From an uncultured Bacteroidales bacterium (lineage in GTDB: Bacteria > Bacteroidota > Bacteroidia > Bacteroidales > Paludibacteraceae): DNA of 64,000 nt. The position numbers were made by a program, and so were the translations under genes. The notes under the pieces are model-generated. The model saw only the letters and a program-made list of their open reading frames with translations, did not search any database and was not told the origin of the DNA. Below, one piece after another: positions 27,248 through 37,596 of the stretch. Each line of letters begins with the position of its first letter. Position 1 is the first letter of the stretch. The DNA lies in the NCBI GenBank assembly GCA_946534715.1, contig CAMNCW010000036.1, positions 19,820 to 83,819 of the forward strand. Reading direction: 5' to 3'.

Positions 27248-28612
27248 ATGCAGAAACGAAATTTATCCTTTGCACAGCTCTTCAATTTGAGCTTTGGATT
27301 CTTCGGAGTACAGATTGCTTACGCGCTTCAGAGCGCCAACATCTCCCGTATTTTTGCAACTTTAGGCGCTGACCCTCACACGCTCAGTTTCTTTTGGATT
27401 CTGCCGCCGTTGATGGGTATGATCGTTCAGCCGCTCGTGGGTAAGTACAGCGATAAGACATGGACTCGTCTCGGTCGCCGTAAACCGTATTTGTTGGTGG
27501 GCGCGCTCATTGCCGTTGCTGTGATGCTCCTCCTGCCGAACGCCGGTAACTTCACCTTCACACAATCGCTCTTCCTGGGCTTGAATGCCGCTATGTGGTT
27601 CGGGCTCTTCAGCCTTATGTTCTTGGATACCTCCATCAACATCGCTATGCAACCGTTTAAGATGATGGTCGGCGACATGGTGAACGAAGAGCAGAAAGGA
27701 ACGGCTTATGCTATCCAATCGGCGCTCTGTAACGCCGGTTCGTTAGTGGGGTATGTCTTCCCGATCTTCTTCACATGGATCGGTATCGCCAATACGGCTC
27801 CCGAGGGCGTCATACCTGACTCGGTCAAATGGTCCTTCTACGCGGGCGCGCTAATCCTTATTTTATGTTCGCTTTATACCTTTATAACCGTGAAGGAACT
27901 TAACCCGCAGGAGTACGCTGAGTTCCACGGTATCAAAGAACAATCTCAAACGACCTCAAACGATGTCAAACCGTCTCAAACAGAGGAGGAAGGTTTCGTA
28001 ACCTTACTCCGCAAAGCTCCGTCGGCTTTCTGGACAGTGGGTCTTGTGCAGTTCTTCTGCTGGGCGGCTTTCATGTACATGTGGACCTATTCGAACGGAG
28101 CTATCGCTTCCAACTGCTTCGGTTGGGATGGTGTGAATGCGGCGGATGGCGCATTCCAGCAAGCCGGTAACTGGGTGGGAGTAGTCTTCGCTATTCAGGC
28201 GGTCGGCTCTCTTCTCTGGGCGGCTTTCCTGCCGAAACTTGAGCACTGGACAGGCAACAAGGGGGCATATGCCATCTCCCTGCTGGTCGGCGCAGTTGGC
28301 TTTATATCAGTCTATTATGTTACGAACCAATACGTGCTCTTTTGCAGCTACGCCCTCATCGGCGCTGCTTGGGCGGCTATGCTCGCACTTCCGTTCACCA
28401 TCGTTACCAACGCTATCAAGGGCGGAAATATGGGCTACTACCTCGGTCTCTTCAACTGCACGATCTGCATCCCGCAAATTGTGGCAGCGCTCTGCGGTGG
28501 TCTCCTCCTTAAATATATATGCGCGCACGTACAAGCCGGTATGCTCGTCGTTGCCGGTGCACTACTCATACTGGGCGCCGCATCGGTATTCTTAATCAAA
28601 GAGAAAGAATAA
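27248..28612 (+). CDS. MFS transporter, SLC45-like (sugar)
   Basis: GVQIAYALQSANISRIFATLGADPHTLSFFWILPPLMGMIVQPLVGKYSDKTWTRLGRRKPYLLVGAL. Confidence 0.88.
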   Translation: MQKRNLSFAQLFNLSFGFFGVQIAYALQSANISRIFATLGADPHTLSFFWILPPLMGMIVQPLVGKYSDKTWTRLGRRKPYLLVGALIAVAVMLLLPNAGNFTFTQSLFLGLNAAMWFGLFSLMFLDTSINIAMQPFKMMVGDMVNEEQKGTAYAIQSALCNAGSLVGYVFPIFFTWIGIANTAPEGVIPDSVKWSFYAGALILILCSLYTFITVKELNPQEYAEFHGIKEQSQTTSNDVKPSQTEEEGFVTLLRKAPSAFWTVGLVQFFCWAAFMYMWTYSNGAIASNCFGWDGVNAADGAFQQAGNWVGVVFAIQAVGSLLWAAFLPKLEHWTGNKGAYAISLLVGAVGFISVYYVTNQYVLFCSYALIGAAWAAMLALPFTIVTNAIKGGNMGYYLGLFNCTICIPQIVAALCGGLLLKYICAHVQAGMLVVAGALLILGAASVFLIKEKE

Positions 28613-28702
28613 ACCATCATCCATATAGGGTCGATTCCAAAACAGCCATCGACCATATATGGGCGACATAAAAGATATAAACATTTAACATTTAATAACA
28701 TT

Positions 28703-29674
28703 ATGAAAAACAAATTACTTGTAAGTGCATGCGCAGTAGCGATGATGGCTTCCATGTTTACATCGTGTAAACAGAAGGTGGACTTTGATGCTATTGCGGA
28801 TGGTGTCTCTAAGGAGACATTGCAGGGCTATTTCTCCGGAGCTGAAGTATTTGGAGACGCTCTTGTGATGAACGTAGTGCAGTACAACTTTGCTGAGGAC
28901 GGTTCAGTTGAGCGTACAACGATGGAAATCGGTGACGGTGTGTACAAGGCTCCTGCTTCAAAAAAGTACTCGTCATGGAGTTTCGGTGACTATTTTGAGG
29001 GTAACAAAGGTCGTTATTTGACCTTGAATGCCGCTGATGGTACAGAGCCTCTCAAACTGAAGTTTTACTTTGGTGGTATTATGGAGGATGCACAGCCCGC
29101 TGCATTGGATAAGAATGACAAGATTGCGTCTATCTCTTCTACCAATACTGATGTGCTTGGTAAAAAATGGTATGGTAACGACACAACCTATTACAAGATT
29201 GATACTTTAGTCAATGTTCGTAGATTGGATACTATCTATACATATACCCCGAAGAAAGATCCTGAGACCGGAAAATATATGAAAGACTCAACAGGGCATA
29301 TTATTTATGAACAGACCATTAAGGAAATTAAGGAATCATTCATTCCCACCAAAATGAAATGGCCGATTGCTCCGAAGACAATCGATATCCGTTGTATTGA
29401 ACTCTATCGCGATTCAACGACGCTGGCTAATACCGGTAAATGGTATATGCTATCCAAAGCTTATGACATGAACGAGAAGCGTATAACAAAACTTACCAAA
29501 GATACTACGGCTTCCTATGACTTCCATTGGACATATTATACCTATTCCTCTACCTCTGCTTTCGTGATTGAAGCCGTGCAGGATAATGGTACAGTTGAAT
29601 TCTTTGAATGTGGATATGATTTCAAGTTGCCATCGGTTACTATTGACAAGCAAGTCTTGAAAGTTAAAGAGTAA
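28703..29674 (+). CDS. Hypothetical lipoprotein of the Sus-like locus
   Basis: Lipobox MKNKLLVSACAVAMMASMFTSCK; precedes susC. Confidence 0.7.
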   Translation: MKNKLLVSACAVAMMASMFTSCKQKVDFDAIADGVSKETLQGYFSGAEVFGDALVMNVVQYNFAEDGSVERTTMEIGDGVYKAPASKKYSSWSFGDYFEGNKGRYLTLNAADGTEPLKLKFYFGGIMEDAQPAALDKNDKIASISSTNTDVLGKKWYGNDTTYYKIDTLVNVRRLDTIYTYTPKKDPETGKYMKDSTGHIIYEQTIKEIKESFIPTKMKWPIAPKTIDIRCIELYRDSTTLANTGKWYMLSKAYDMNEKRITKLTKDTTASYDFHWTYYTYSSTSAFVIEAVQDNGTVEFFECGYDFKLPSVTIDKQVLKVKE

Positions 29675-29697
29675 TAACAGCATAAATACAAGTATAT

Positions 29698-32600
29698 ATG
29701 AAAAACATTAGTAAAAATGCAATGCGATATGTGCTGACAGTATGCGTGCTGTGTAGCGCAATGCTTGCTTTCGCGCAGACTACCGTTAACGGTACAGTTA
29801 TTGACGCTGCGAATGGCGAACCGATTATCGGTGCTTCCATTCTCGAAATGGGTACTACAAACGGTACTATCACCGACTGGGATGGTAATTTTACCCTCAC
29901 GGTGCAACCCGGTGCTAAACTCTCTATCTCCTATATGGGTTACAAAACCCAGGAGTTGGCAGCTGCCCCGAATATGTCCGTCAAACTCGGAGAAGACTCC
30001 GAACTCCTTGACGAAGTCGTTGTGGTTGGTTATGGTGTCGTTAAGAAAAACGATGCTACTGGTTCGGTAACGGCAATCAAACCCGATGAGATGAACAAAG
30101 CCCTTACCACTACCGCTACCGACATGTTGTCCGGTAAAGTAGCCGGTGTGGTTGTTACATCTGCTGGCGGTGCTCCGGGTAGCGGTGCTACTATCCGTAT
30201 CCGTGGTGGTTCGTCTCTTTCTGCTTCCAACGACCCGTTGATCGTCATTGATGGACTCGCTATGGATAATGATGGTATCCAAGGTGTGTCTAACCCCCTC
30301 TCTATGGTAAACCCTGCGGATATTGAGTCAATGACTGTCCTCAAGGATGCTTCTGCTACCGCTATCTACGGTTCGCGTGCTTCTAACGGTGTCATCATCA
30401 TTACTACCAAGAAAGGTAAAGCAGGCTCGAAACCGAAAATAAATTATGAAGGTAATGTCTCTGTTTCTACTTTGACTGACCGTATAGAAGTATTGAACGG
30501 CAATCAACTGCGCGCATATGCTAACTCGCTTGGTATGGACGCAACAGCAATGAATGTACTTGGCAATGAGAACACAGACTGGCAGGCTGCTATATACCGT
30601 CCGGCTGTTTCTACTGACCATAACCTCTCCCTCATGGGTGGTACAAAACATATGCCCTATCGAGCTTCTATTGGATATACGTTGGGAAATGGTATCGTTA
30701 AAACTAACCAAATGCAGCGTGTAACTGCCGCAGTTAACCTCTCTCCCTCATTTTTGGAAGACCACCTTAGTTTCAATTTGAATGCAAAAGGTATGTATAT
30801 CTACAACCGCTATGCGGATGGCGTACAGGGTGCTGCGTTGGATATGGATCCTACACAGCCGATTTATGATCCGAATAATATTGGATTTGGTGGCTATTAT
30901 CAACGTACAACTCAAGGCTCCTATAAAGACTCTGAGGCTGTAAACCCGGGTGATAAGTGGTACCTTACGAATAACTCACAATCTACTGCTAACCCGGTAG
31001 CTTCATTGATGCAGAAGGAAAATAAGGCTAATTCAGGCTCATTTGTTGGTAATCTGGATGGAACCTATAAAATTCATGGCTTTGAGGATTTGATTCTGCA
31101 TGCAAACTTTGGTGCGGATTATTCCTATGGCAAGCAAACTACCAATGAGTCGCCGGAGTCCTTTTTCTCACATTACTTTGGTAGTTATGGATGGTCCAAA
31201 CAGATGAAATATAACCTCCTTTTTAACTGCTACGCGCAATATTATAAGGATTTCAACGAAAAACACCATTTTGATGCAATGGTGGGTTATGAGTGGCAGC
31301 ACTTCTATCGCAAAGGTACTGCGGAATACTATGGACTCTATCCGCAGACAGCTACCGATCCTGCGCTCCGTGGTACGAAATATGAACATAAGACCACAGC
31401 CGTTAATGACTATGCTACGGAGAGTTATCTCGTTTCCTTCTTCGGTCGCGTGAATTATTCTGCATTGAACCGGTATATGATTACTGCAACACTCCGTGCG
31501 GATGGCTCTTCGCGTTTTGCTCCGGACAAACGTTGGGGTTATTTCCCATCAGCCGCTTTAGGATGGAAAATTAAAGAAGAAGCTTTCCTGCGTGACGTGA
31601 ACTGGCTCAATGACCTTAAACTCCGTCTCGGTTATGGTATCACTGGTCAGCAGAACTTAAACATGGGTGATTACCCATATATGCCGACATATGATATTTC
31701 CAAGCAATATGCGTATTCTACACTCGGTCAGCAGGCTACTACCGCAAATTTGACAGAGTTGCAAAATCTTGGATACAAAGAGGGAGTGGACTATGTCGTA
31801 TCTTCGGATAACTACATTTTCTATGTAACTAACCGTCCGAACGCATACAACCCCGACTTGACGTGGGAAAAAACAACCACTTATAACGCTGGTATTGATT
31901 TCGGTTTCCTAAATAACCGTATCAACGGATCTATTGATTATTACTATCGTAATACAACGGATCTTATCAACTATGTGGATATCCCTGCCGGTACGAACTT
32001 TAAGACTATGGTTACTCGTAATATCGGTTCGCTCCGTAACCAAGGTGTTGAGTTCGCACTTAATGGTGTGCTGGTAGATCGCAAGAATTTCAAGTGGGAT
32101 ATTTCTTACAACGTTACTTGGAATGACAACAAAATTACCAAACTTGTTGGAGGCGATGAAAAGGACTATTTTGTTGCAACCGGAGAGATCCGTAACGGAA
32201 AGCGTATCCAAGCACACAAAGTAGGTTATGCTGCTTCTTCATTCTATGTTTACAAGACGGTCAAGGATGAGACTACAGGTAAGCGCGTTATTGTGGATCT
32301 GAACGAGGATGGCAAGATTGATGAAAACGATAAGTATTTCTATCATAACCCTGCTGCTCCTGTAACAATGGGACTCTCGTCCAAATGGCAGTTCTATGGT
32401 TTTGATTTAGGTATTACATTCCGTGCTTCCATTGGAAACTACGTATATAATTCTGTTCTTTCCGGAAACTTGCAGAATATTGAGAAGGCACAAATCTATG
32501 ATAGCAAGGCTGGTGGATTCCACAACCTAATGCTGACAGCACTCCAAGCGCATTATGTGGACGGTGTGCATCGCTCGGATTATGTGAACCAGATAGACGA

Positions 32601-32823
32601 ACTCGACTATTTTGTTGAGAATGCTTCGTTCCTCCGTTGTGATAATATCACGCTTGGTTATTCTTTCGAGAAAGCGGTTAAGGGACGTGTTTACTGCACG
32701 GTCAGCAACCCCTTCGTACTCTCACGTTATAAAGGTCTTGACCCGGAGGTGTTTGGTGGTATAGATAATAATATCTATCCGCGTTCATTGTCTGTCAGCC
32801 TTGGAACAAGTTTAAATTTCTAA
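29698..32823 (+). CDS. SusC/RagA family TonB-linked outer membrane protein
   Basis: Carboxypeptidase-regulatory-like domain (VNGTVIDAANGEPIIGASI), plug (LDEVVVVGYG...IRIRGGSSLSASNDPLIVIDGL), ATAIYGSRASNGVIIITTKKG. Confidence 0.97.
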   Translation: MKNISKNAMRYVLTVCVLCSAMLAFAQTTVNGTVIDAANGEPIIGASILEMGTTNGTITDWDGNFTLTVQPGAKLSISYMGYKTQELAAAPNMSVKLGEDSELLDEVVVVGYGVVKKNDATGSVTAIKPDEMNKALTTTATDMLSGKVAGVVVTSAGGAPGSGATIRIRGGSSLSASNDPLIVIDGLAMDNDGIQGVSNPLSMVNPADIESMTVLKDASATAIYGSRASNGVIIITTKKGKAGSKPKINYEGNVSVSTLTDRIEVLNGNQLRAYANSLGMDATAMNVLGNENTDWQAAIYRPAVSTDHNLSLMGGTKHMPYRASIGYTLGNGIVKTNQMQRVTAAVNLSPSFLEDHLSFNLNAKGMYIYNRYADGVQGAALDMDPTQPIYDPNNIGFGGYYQRTTQGSYKDSEAVNPGDKWYLTNNSQSTANPVASLMQKENKANSGSFVGNLDGTYKIHGFEDLILHANFGADYSYGKQTTNESPESFFSHYFGSYGWSKQMKYNLLFNCYAQYYKDFNEKHHFDAMVGYEWQHFYRKGTAEYYGLYPQTATDPALRGTKYEHKTTAVNDYATESYLVSFFGRVNYSALNRYMITATLRADGSSRFAPDKRWGYFPSAALGWKIKEEAFLRDVNWLNDLKLRLGYGITGQQNLNMGDYPYMPTYDISKQYAYSTLGQQATTANLTELQNLGYKEGVDYVVSSDNYIFYVTNRPNAYNPDLTWEKTTTYNAGIDFGFLNNRINGSIDYYYRNTTDLINYVDIPAGTNFKTMVTRNIGSLRNQGVEFALNGVLVDRKNFKWDISYNVTWNDNKITKLVGGDEKDYFVATGEIRNGKRIQAHKVGYAASSFYVYKTVKDETTGKRVIVDLNEDGKIDENDKYFYHNPAAPVTMGLSSKWQFYGFDLGITFRASIGNYVYNSVLSGNLQNIEKAQIYDSKAGGFHNLMLTALQAHYVDGVHRSDYVNQIDELDYFVENASFLRCDNITLGYSFEKAVKGRVYCTVSNPFVLSRYKGLDPEVFGGIDNNIYPRSLSVSLGTSLNF

Positions 32824-32844
32824 CCTAAGGAAAAATCTATCATT

Positions 32845-34467
32845 ATGAAAAAGTTTAATATTCTTTTAGTTTCATTCTTGGCTGCTGTAGGATTTACTTC
32901 TTGTGTGCAAGACTTAAATACGCAGCCGATTGATCCGAACGTATTACAAACGTTTGACCAGGATCGTATCTATTATAAGATTTACGCCGGACTTGGAACT
33001 TCCGGTCAGGTTGGTCCTAATGGTAACTGTGATATCGTAGCAAACGATGAAGGTTATTCGGTGTTCTATCGTCTGATGTTCGTTCATAACGAATTCCCTA
33101 CTGATGAGGGGTGGTGGATTTGGAATGACGCTGGTGTTACTGACCTTAACGAAATGACATGGAATGCTACTAATGACTTTACTAAATTGTTGTACAACCG
33201 TTTGGAGTTTAACGTAACAACCTGTAACCATTTCTTGGATAATACGGAAGGAAAAACGGACGCTAAAACCGTCCGCCAACGCGCGGAAATCCGTTTCATG
33301 CGTGCGCTCAACTATTATTATCTGCTTGATTTCTTTGGTAACCCGCCTTTCACCATGACCGTTTCTTCTGCTAACCCGAAACAAATAGAGGGTGGACGTC
33401 CTGCACTCTATCGCTGGGTTGTTAACGAATTACTCGCGGCTGAAGATTATCTGGAGGAGAATACTGAAGTATATCGTGTGAACAAAAATGCGGCTCGTTT
33501 GCTTCTATCCCGTCTCTACCTCAATGCGGCAGTTTATAAAGGTTTGGATGTAAATAGTCCTGATCCGTTAGATTTGGATTCGGCGGCTTTGTATGCTAAG
33601 AAGGTGATGGATAACGGCAAATACAAACTGACCAATAATTATGCGGAGATGTTTATGGGCGATAATGACCATAACAATGGTGCATGTGAGGTAATTTTTG
33701 CAATTCCGCAAGACGGAGATTATATCCAGTCTTGGGGAGCTTCTTCCTGTCTCGTTTGCATGACTCGTGCACAAGGTATGATGCCTTGGGGATCGGATGA
33801 CAAGTGGGAGTGTTTCCGCTCATCGCCGGAATTGGTAAATGCATTTTGTAAGCCTGTTGGTAAGACACCGGGCACAATCAAAGCGGATGAGTTCCATATG
33901 CCGGCTGAACTGACAGATGACCGAGCTATCCTCTGCAATGAAGCAAAGGCGGTTTCTACCAGTCCGGATTCGGTCACATGGTCCGCTTCCAATGTCGGTG
34001 GTGCTGCATATGGTACGGGTAATTTTAACAAAGGTTGGGCTATGTGTAAATGGACAGGATGCTATTCTACAGGTGAACAACGTGGTAAACATAAAAACTT
34101 TGTAGATACTGATGTTCCTCTGCTGCGTGTAGCTGAAGCATATATGACATATGCCGAGGTACTTTATCGTCAGAATAAAAAAGATGAAGCGATGAATGTC
34201 ATTACTGACCTGCGCGCAACTCGCCATGCGGATCCGTTGTCTGGTACGCTTGATGACGAGGTGCTGCTTGATGAGTGGCTTCGTGAGTTCCACTGCGAGG
34301 GACGCCGTCGTATAGACCTTATTCGTTTTGGTCAGTTCTGCGGTCCTAACTCAACTAAAGAGTGGGAAGGACACAAAGCAGGCAAGGATGCCAAGTATAT
34401 TGTGTACCCAATCCCGAGTACGGATATTGTAGCAAACTCCAACTTGGTACAGAACCCGGGTTATTAA
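32845..34467 (+). CDS. SusD/RagB family nutrient-binding lipoprotein
   Basis: Lipobox GFTSC; RAEIRFMRALNYYYLLDFFGNPPF; EFHCEGRRRIDLIRFGQF. Confidence 0.96.
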   Translation: MKKFNILLVSFLAAVGFTSCVQDLNTQPIDPNVLQTFDQDRIYYKIYAGLGTSGQVGPNGNCDIVANDEGYSVFYRLMFVHNEFPTDEGWWIWNDAGVTDLNEMTWNATNDFTKLLYNRLEFNVTTCNHFLDNTEGKTDAKTVRQRAEIRFMRALNYYYLLDFFGNPPFTMTVSSANPKQIEGGRPALYRWVVNELLAAEDYLEENTEVYRVNKNAARLLLSRLYLNAAVYKGLDVNSPDPLDLDSAALYAKKVMDNGKYKLTNNYAEMFMGDNDHNNGACEVIFAIPQDGDYIQSWGASSCLVCMTRAQGMMPWGSDDKWECFRSSPELVNAFCKPVGKTPGTIKADEFHMPAELTDDRAILCNEAKAVSTSPDSVTWSASNVGGAAYGTGNFNKGWAMCKWTGCYSTGEQRGKHKNFVDTDVPLLRVAEAYMTYAEVLYRQNKKDEAMNVITDLRATRHADPLSGTLDDEVLLDEWLREFHCEGRRRIDLIRFGQFCGPNSTKEWEGHKAGKDAKYIVYPIPSTDIVANSNLVQNPGY

Positions 34468-34536
34468 TCGTAACATCAATTTTGATGCGAATATAAAAAA
34501 CTAATTAACATTATTAACAATTAAAATTTTTCTATT

Positions 34537-35883
34537 ATGAAGAAGTTTTATGCAATGATTACTGCTGCGCTTATTAGCGTAAGTATGTTTGCAGCAACCC
34601 CTACTGTCAATGATTTGACTAAGTATCAGAAAGCAGATCATTATGTAGCATGTTTCCAAGCTCCTGCCGATGCTCGTTGTAATGACATCGTATGGGTAGG
34701 TACCTACAATGAGTGGAATCTTCAAGATGAAGACATTCTTGTTTGTGAGAATCTTGCTGGTTTTGATGGTTGGTACGTTGTTGTAGTTCCGGTAGATGCT
34801 GAAGGTAAGAACGAAGGTAAGCCGGTAATCGTAAACGAGTGTGGAGAGCGTAACTGGGAGTATCAGTGCGGTACTGTAGTTGCTGTTGATTGTCCGGATG
34901 GACTTATTAATCCGAATGGAGCAGAATGTGACCTCAAAGGATGGCCAACTGACAAGCCGGCTATTGTTGATGTTCAAGCATGGAAGAATGGAAACAATCC
35001 TTGTACCAAGCAGTGTGCTGCTGTTAACATGACGTTCATTGTATATCCTCCTTTCTGTGAGGATAATCCTGAATTGGCTCCGACTATGAAAGGTTCTTGG
35101 AACTGGGATGCAGAGCCTGTCGTATTTGAATTTAAGGGTTCCTACTTTGAGGCTGTAGTAAAAGTTGATCCTTCTATCTTGAAATTCAAATTCAATAACG
35201 ATCCTGCTGGTTCGTGGGACAATCAGTTTGAATACTTTGTTCCCGAAGATACTGAAAATGATGTACCTGCTCACTGGGCACAATTCCACGACTTTGAGTT
35301 CTATAACACGGAGGATCCTCAGAATAATTTCTTTAAATATGAGAACAATACCTTAACATTTGATTTCTCGGATACAGAGAAGTTCCGTTATGCAACCTGT
35401 GGTCTTGATGAAACTGAGTACGATGTCACAATTAACCTCAAGACGACGGCTGATGCTCCTGCTGCTGGTATTGAAGTTGCTGGTAACTTTGCAAGCGAAG
35501 ACTGGAGCGTATTCGCAATGATGACTCCTTCCGAAGATGGTGTTTATAGTGCAACACTGAAAGCAAAGGCTGCTAACGTATTCAAATTCCGTGAGGCAGG
35601 TACTTGGGATAACGAAATCGTTTATGTAAATAAAGTTACCGATGAAGGTGGCGCTAAAGGACTTGACGATATCAAGTTTGGCGATAAATGGGATGAAAAC
35701 CATGTAATCAATCTTGATTTCAGTGATCCTACTATCTATGTATGGAAAGCAAATTGGGTTGCTCCGCAAGGCATCGAGAACGTTGTTCTGACCGAGAAGG
35801 CACAGAAAGTTGTTGTTGATGGTGTTCTCTACATCGTTCGTGACAACAAGATGTTCAACGTACAAGGTGGCCAAGTTCGTTAA
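34537..35883 (+). CDS. Secreted multi-domain beta-sandwich (SusE/F- or CBM-like) protein with T9SS-like C-terminal tail
   Basis: Signal peptide; repeated starch-binding-like motifs (GTYNEWNLQD, MKGSWNWDAEPVVF, VAGNFASEDWSVFAMMTPSEDGVY); tail GIENVVLTEKAQKVVVDGVLYIVRDNKMFNVQGGQVR. Confidence 0.7.
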   Translation: MKKFYAMITAALISVSMFAATPTVNDLTKYQKADHYVACFQAPADARCNDIVWVGTYNEWNLQDEDILVCENLAGFDGWYVVVVPVDAEGKNEGKPVIVNECGERNWEYQCGTVVAVDCPDGLINPNGAECDLKGWPTDKPAIVDVQAWKNGNNPCTKQCAAVNMTFIVYPPFCEDNPELAPTMKGSWNWDAEPVVFEFKGSYFEAVVKVDPSILKFKFNNDPAGSWDNQFEYFVPEDTENDVPAHWAQFHDFEFYNTEDPQNNFFKYENNTLTFDFSDTEKFRYATCGLDETEYDVTINLKTTADAPAAGIEVAGNFASEDWSVFAMMTPSEDGVYSATLKAKAANVFKFREAGTWDNEIVYVNKVTDEGGAKGLDDIKFGDKWDENHVINLDFSDPTIYVWKANWVAPQGIENVVLTEKAQKVVVDGVLYIVRDNKMFNVQGGQVR

Positions 35884-35937
35884 GCCGAATAATCCATCAT
35901 CCGATCAAGTTCGTTTATACGAACAAAGATCATTAAC

Positions 35938-35963
35938 AAAAGCGTCCTTCGGGGCGCTTTTTT
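35938..35963 (+). terminator. Intrinsic terminator after CBM-like gene
   Basis: AAAAGCGTCC-TTCG-GGGCGCTTTTTT. Confidence 0.85.
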
Positions 35964-36019
35964 CGTCCTCACTCTTGCATATTTCAGAAAAAAGTTGTTT
36001 ACGCACATTTTAGCGCCAC

Positions 36020-36188
36020 TTTCGCGGGTATTTCGCGGGTATTTCGCGGGTATTTCGCGCTGTGACTAAAACTGAATCTTAAAAATCGTATATTTTATCA
36101 CGGTATCTCGTCGGTGTCTCGTCGGTCTCTCATGATCTATCGTCCCGTATGTTTCCCGTAAGCGAGTCGTAAGAGGGTCGTGTCGGGC
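36020..36188. repeat. 11-bp-period repeat arrays (TTTCGCGGGTA block, then CGGTNNNTCGT block)
   Basis: Three and a half copies of tttcgcgggta from 36020; cggtatctcgt/cggtgtctcgt/cggtctctcat then decaying 11-mers from 36101. Confidence 0.75.
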
Positions 36189-36226
36189 TTATAATTGCCA
36201 CTATCTTCGTTAAAAGTGCAAAATTA

Positions 36227-36258
36227 TTTGCATATATCAATTATTTTTCGTAACTTTG
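36227..36258 (+). promoter_or_regulatory. Bacteroidota-type promoter upstream of glucosaminidase gene
   Basis: TTTGCATATATC...TAACTTTG. Confidence 0.72.
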
Positions 36259-36289
36259 CACCCAAATGCATAAATTGAAAAATACAACA

Positions 36290-37309
36290 ATGAAAAAACA
36301 ACTCCTTATCCTCTTGCTGGCTGTTTTTAGTGTGGCGGCGCAAGGACAACTGAAAAGCAAAAATTATTTGGCATATATTGACCGGTGGAAAGAGATTGCG
36401 GTATTTCAACAAATCGATTACGGCATTCCCGCTTCCATAACCATGGCACAAGCGCTCCTCGAATCCGCAGCAGGACAGAGTGAATTAGCGCTCAATGCCA
36501 ATAACCATTTCGGGATCAAGTGCAATAACGATTGGATGGGCGGCGTATATTATTATGACGATGATTCCAAAGGCGAGTGCTTCCGTCATTACAACGATGC
36601 GGCGGAAAGTTTCAAGGATCATTCGCTTTTCCTGCAACGGAGCCGATATGCCACCTGTTTTGAGATCGCGGTGGAGGACTATGAAGGCTGGGCACGCCGG
36701 CTCAAAGAGTGCGGCTATGCTACCGATCCGCTTTACGCAGAGAAATTGATCAAGATCATCGAGGACTACCGGCTCGATACACTCGTTAACGGTGCGCCTG
36801 TGGGCAAACCGGAGATCAAGACCGAGACGAATAAACCCCTCAAAGCCGCTATCGTGCATCGTGCAGAGCCGATCATGAAGGTCAATAACGATCCCGAGCC
36901 GGAGTACGTAAAACCGCTGACCGCTAAGGAGGAAAGAGAGCAATTCCTGCTTTCACACCCCAAGAAACGTGCGAACGGCGTGCCGTATATTGATGCCCGC
37001 GAGGGAGATACATATGCCAATATCGCTTTCCGTCTCAACATGCGCGAACGCGACCTGCGCGAATACAACGACGCTCTGGGACGTGACTTGGCGGAAGGAG
37101 ACCGCGTCTATATGGCATCGAAAAAGAACGTCGGCATCAATACGTACATCTGGACGTATCCGGGCTTGTCCTTCTGGAAACTGTGTCAGGAGGAAGGCGT
37201 ACACATGGAAGCCGTGCAGAAACTGAATAACATGGATCCCTCTATCCGCGTGTTCCGTACGCGGGAAAAACTATATCTGAAGAAAGTTAAAGACGATGGC
37301 AACCGCTAA
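36290..37309 (+). CDS. Glucosaminidase-domain protein with LysM-like domain
   Basis: IPASITMAQALLESAAGQSELALNANNHFGIKC; likely ATG at 36290 giving signal peptide MKKQLLILLLAVFSVAAQ. Confidence 0.9.
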   Translation: MKKQLLILLLAVFSVAAQGQLKSKNYLAYIDRWKEIAVFQQIDYGIPASITMAQALLESAAGQSELALNANNHFGIKCNNDWMGGVYYYDDDSKGECFRHYNDAAESFKDHSLFLQRSRYATCFEIAVEDYEGWARRLKECGYATDPLYAEKLIKIIEDYRLDTLVNGAPVGKPEIKTETNKPLKAAIVHRAEPIMKVNNDPEPEYVKPLTAKEEREQFLLSHPKKRANGVPYIDAREGDTYANIAFRLNMRERDLREYNDALGRDLAEGDRVYMASKKNVGINTYIWTYPGLSFWKLCQEEGVHMEAVQKLNNMDPSIRVFRTREKLYLKKVKDDGNR

Positions 37310-37589
37310 TTCTCTTTCGCTTACCGATGCTTTGGTCACCTATCTCCGCGAGAGCGGTTTGGAAAAGCCTGTATTGGAAGTGCAGGCAGAGGAAGTGTGG
37401 CCGAAAGTGATGGGTGAAATTGTCACCAAACTGACCCGTAGCGTCGAACTCAAAGACGGCGTGTTGTATGTCCGTGTCAGTTCCGCCGCGCTCAAAGCAC
37501 AACTCTTTGAGAACCGCTTCGAGTTGGTGGCAAGGATGAACGACGCCCTCGGCGCGAAAGCAATTAAAGATTGTAGAATTTTAGGCTGA
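37296..37589 (+). CDS. DUF721 domain-containing protein
   Basis: ALVTYLRESGLEKPVLEVQAEEVWPKVMGEIVTKLTRSVELKDGVLYVRVSSAALKAQL. Confidence 0.85.
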   Translation: MATANSLSLTDALVTYLRESGLEKPVLEVQAEEVWPKVMGEIVTKLTRSVELKDGVLYVRVSSAALKAQLFENRFELVARMNDALGAKAIKDCRILG

Positions 37590-37596
37590 TAGACAA

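Noticed and set aside
30021-32823. Phase-invertible SusC/SusD shufflon
   Set aside because: No inverted repeats, alternative susC copies or recombinase gene seen nearby.
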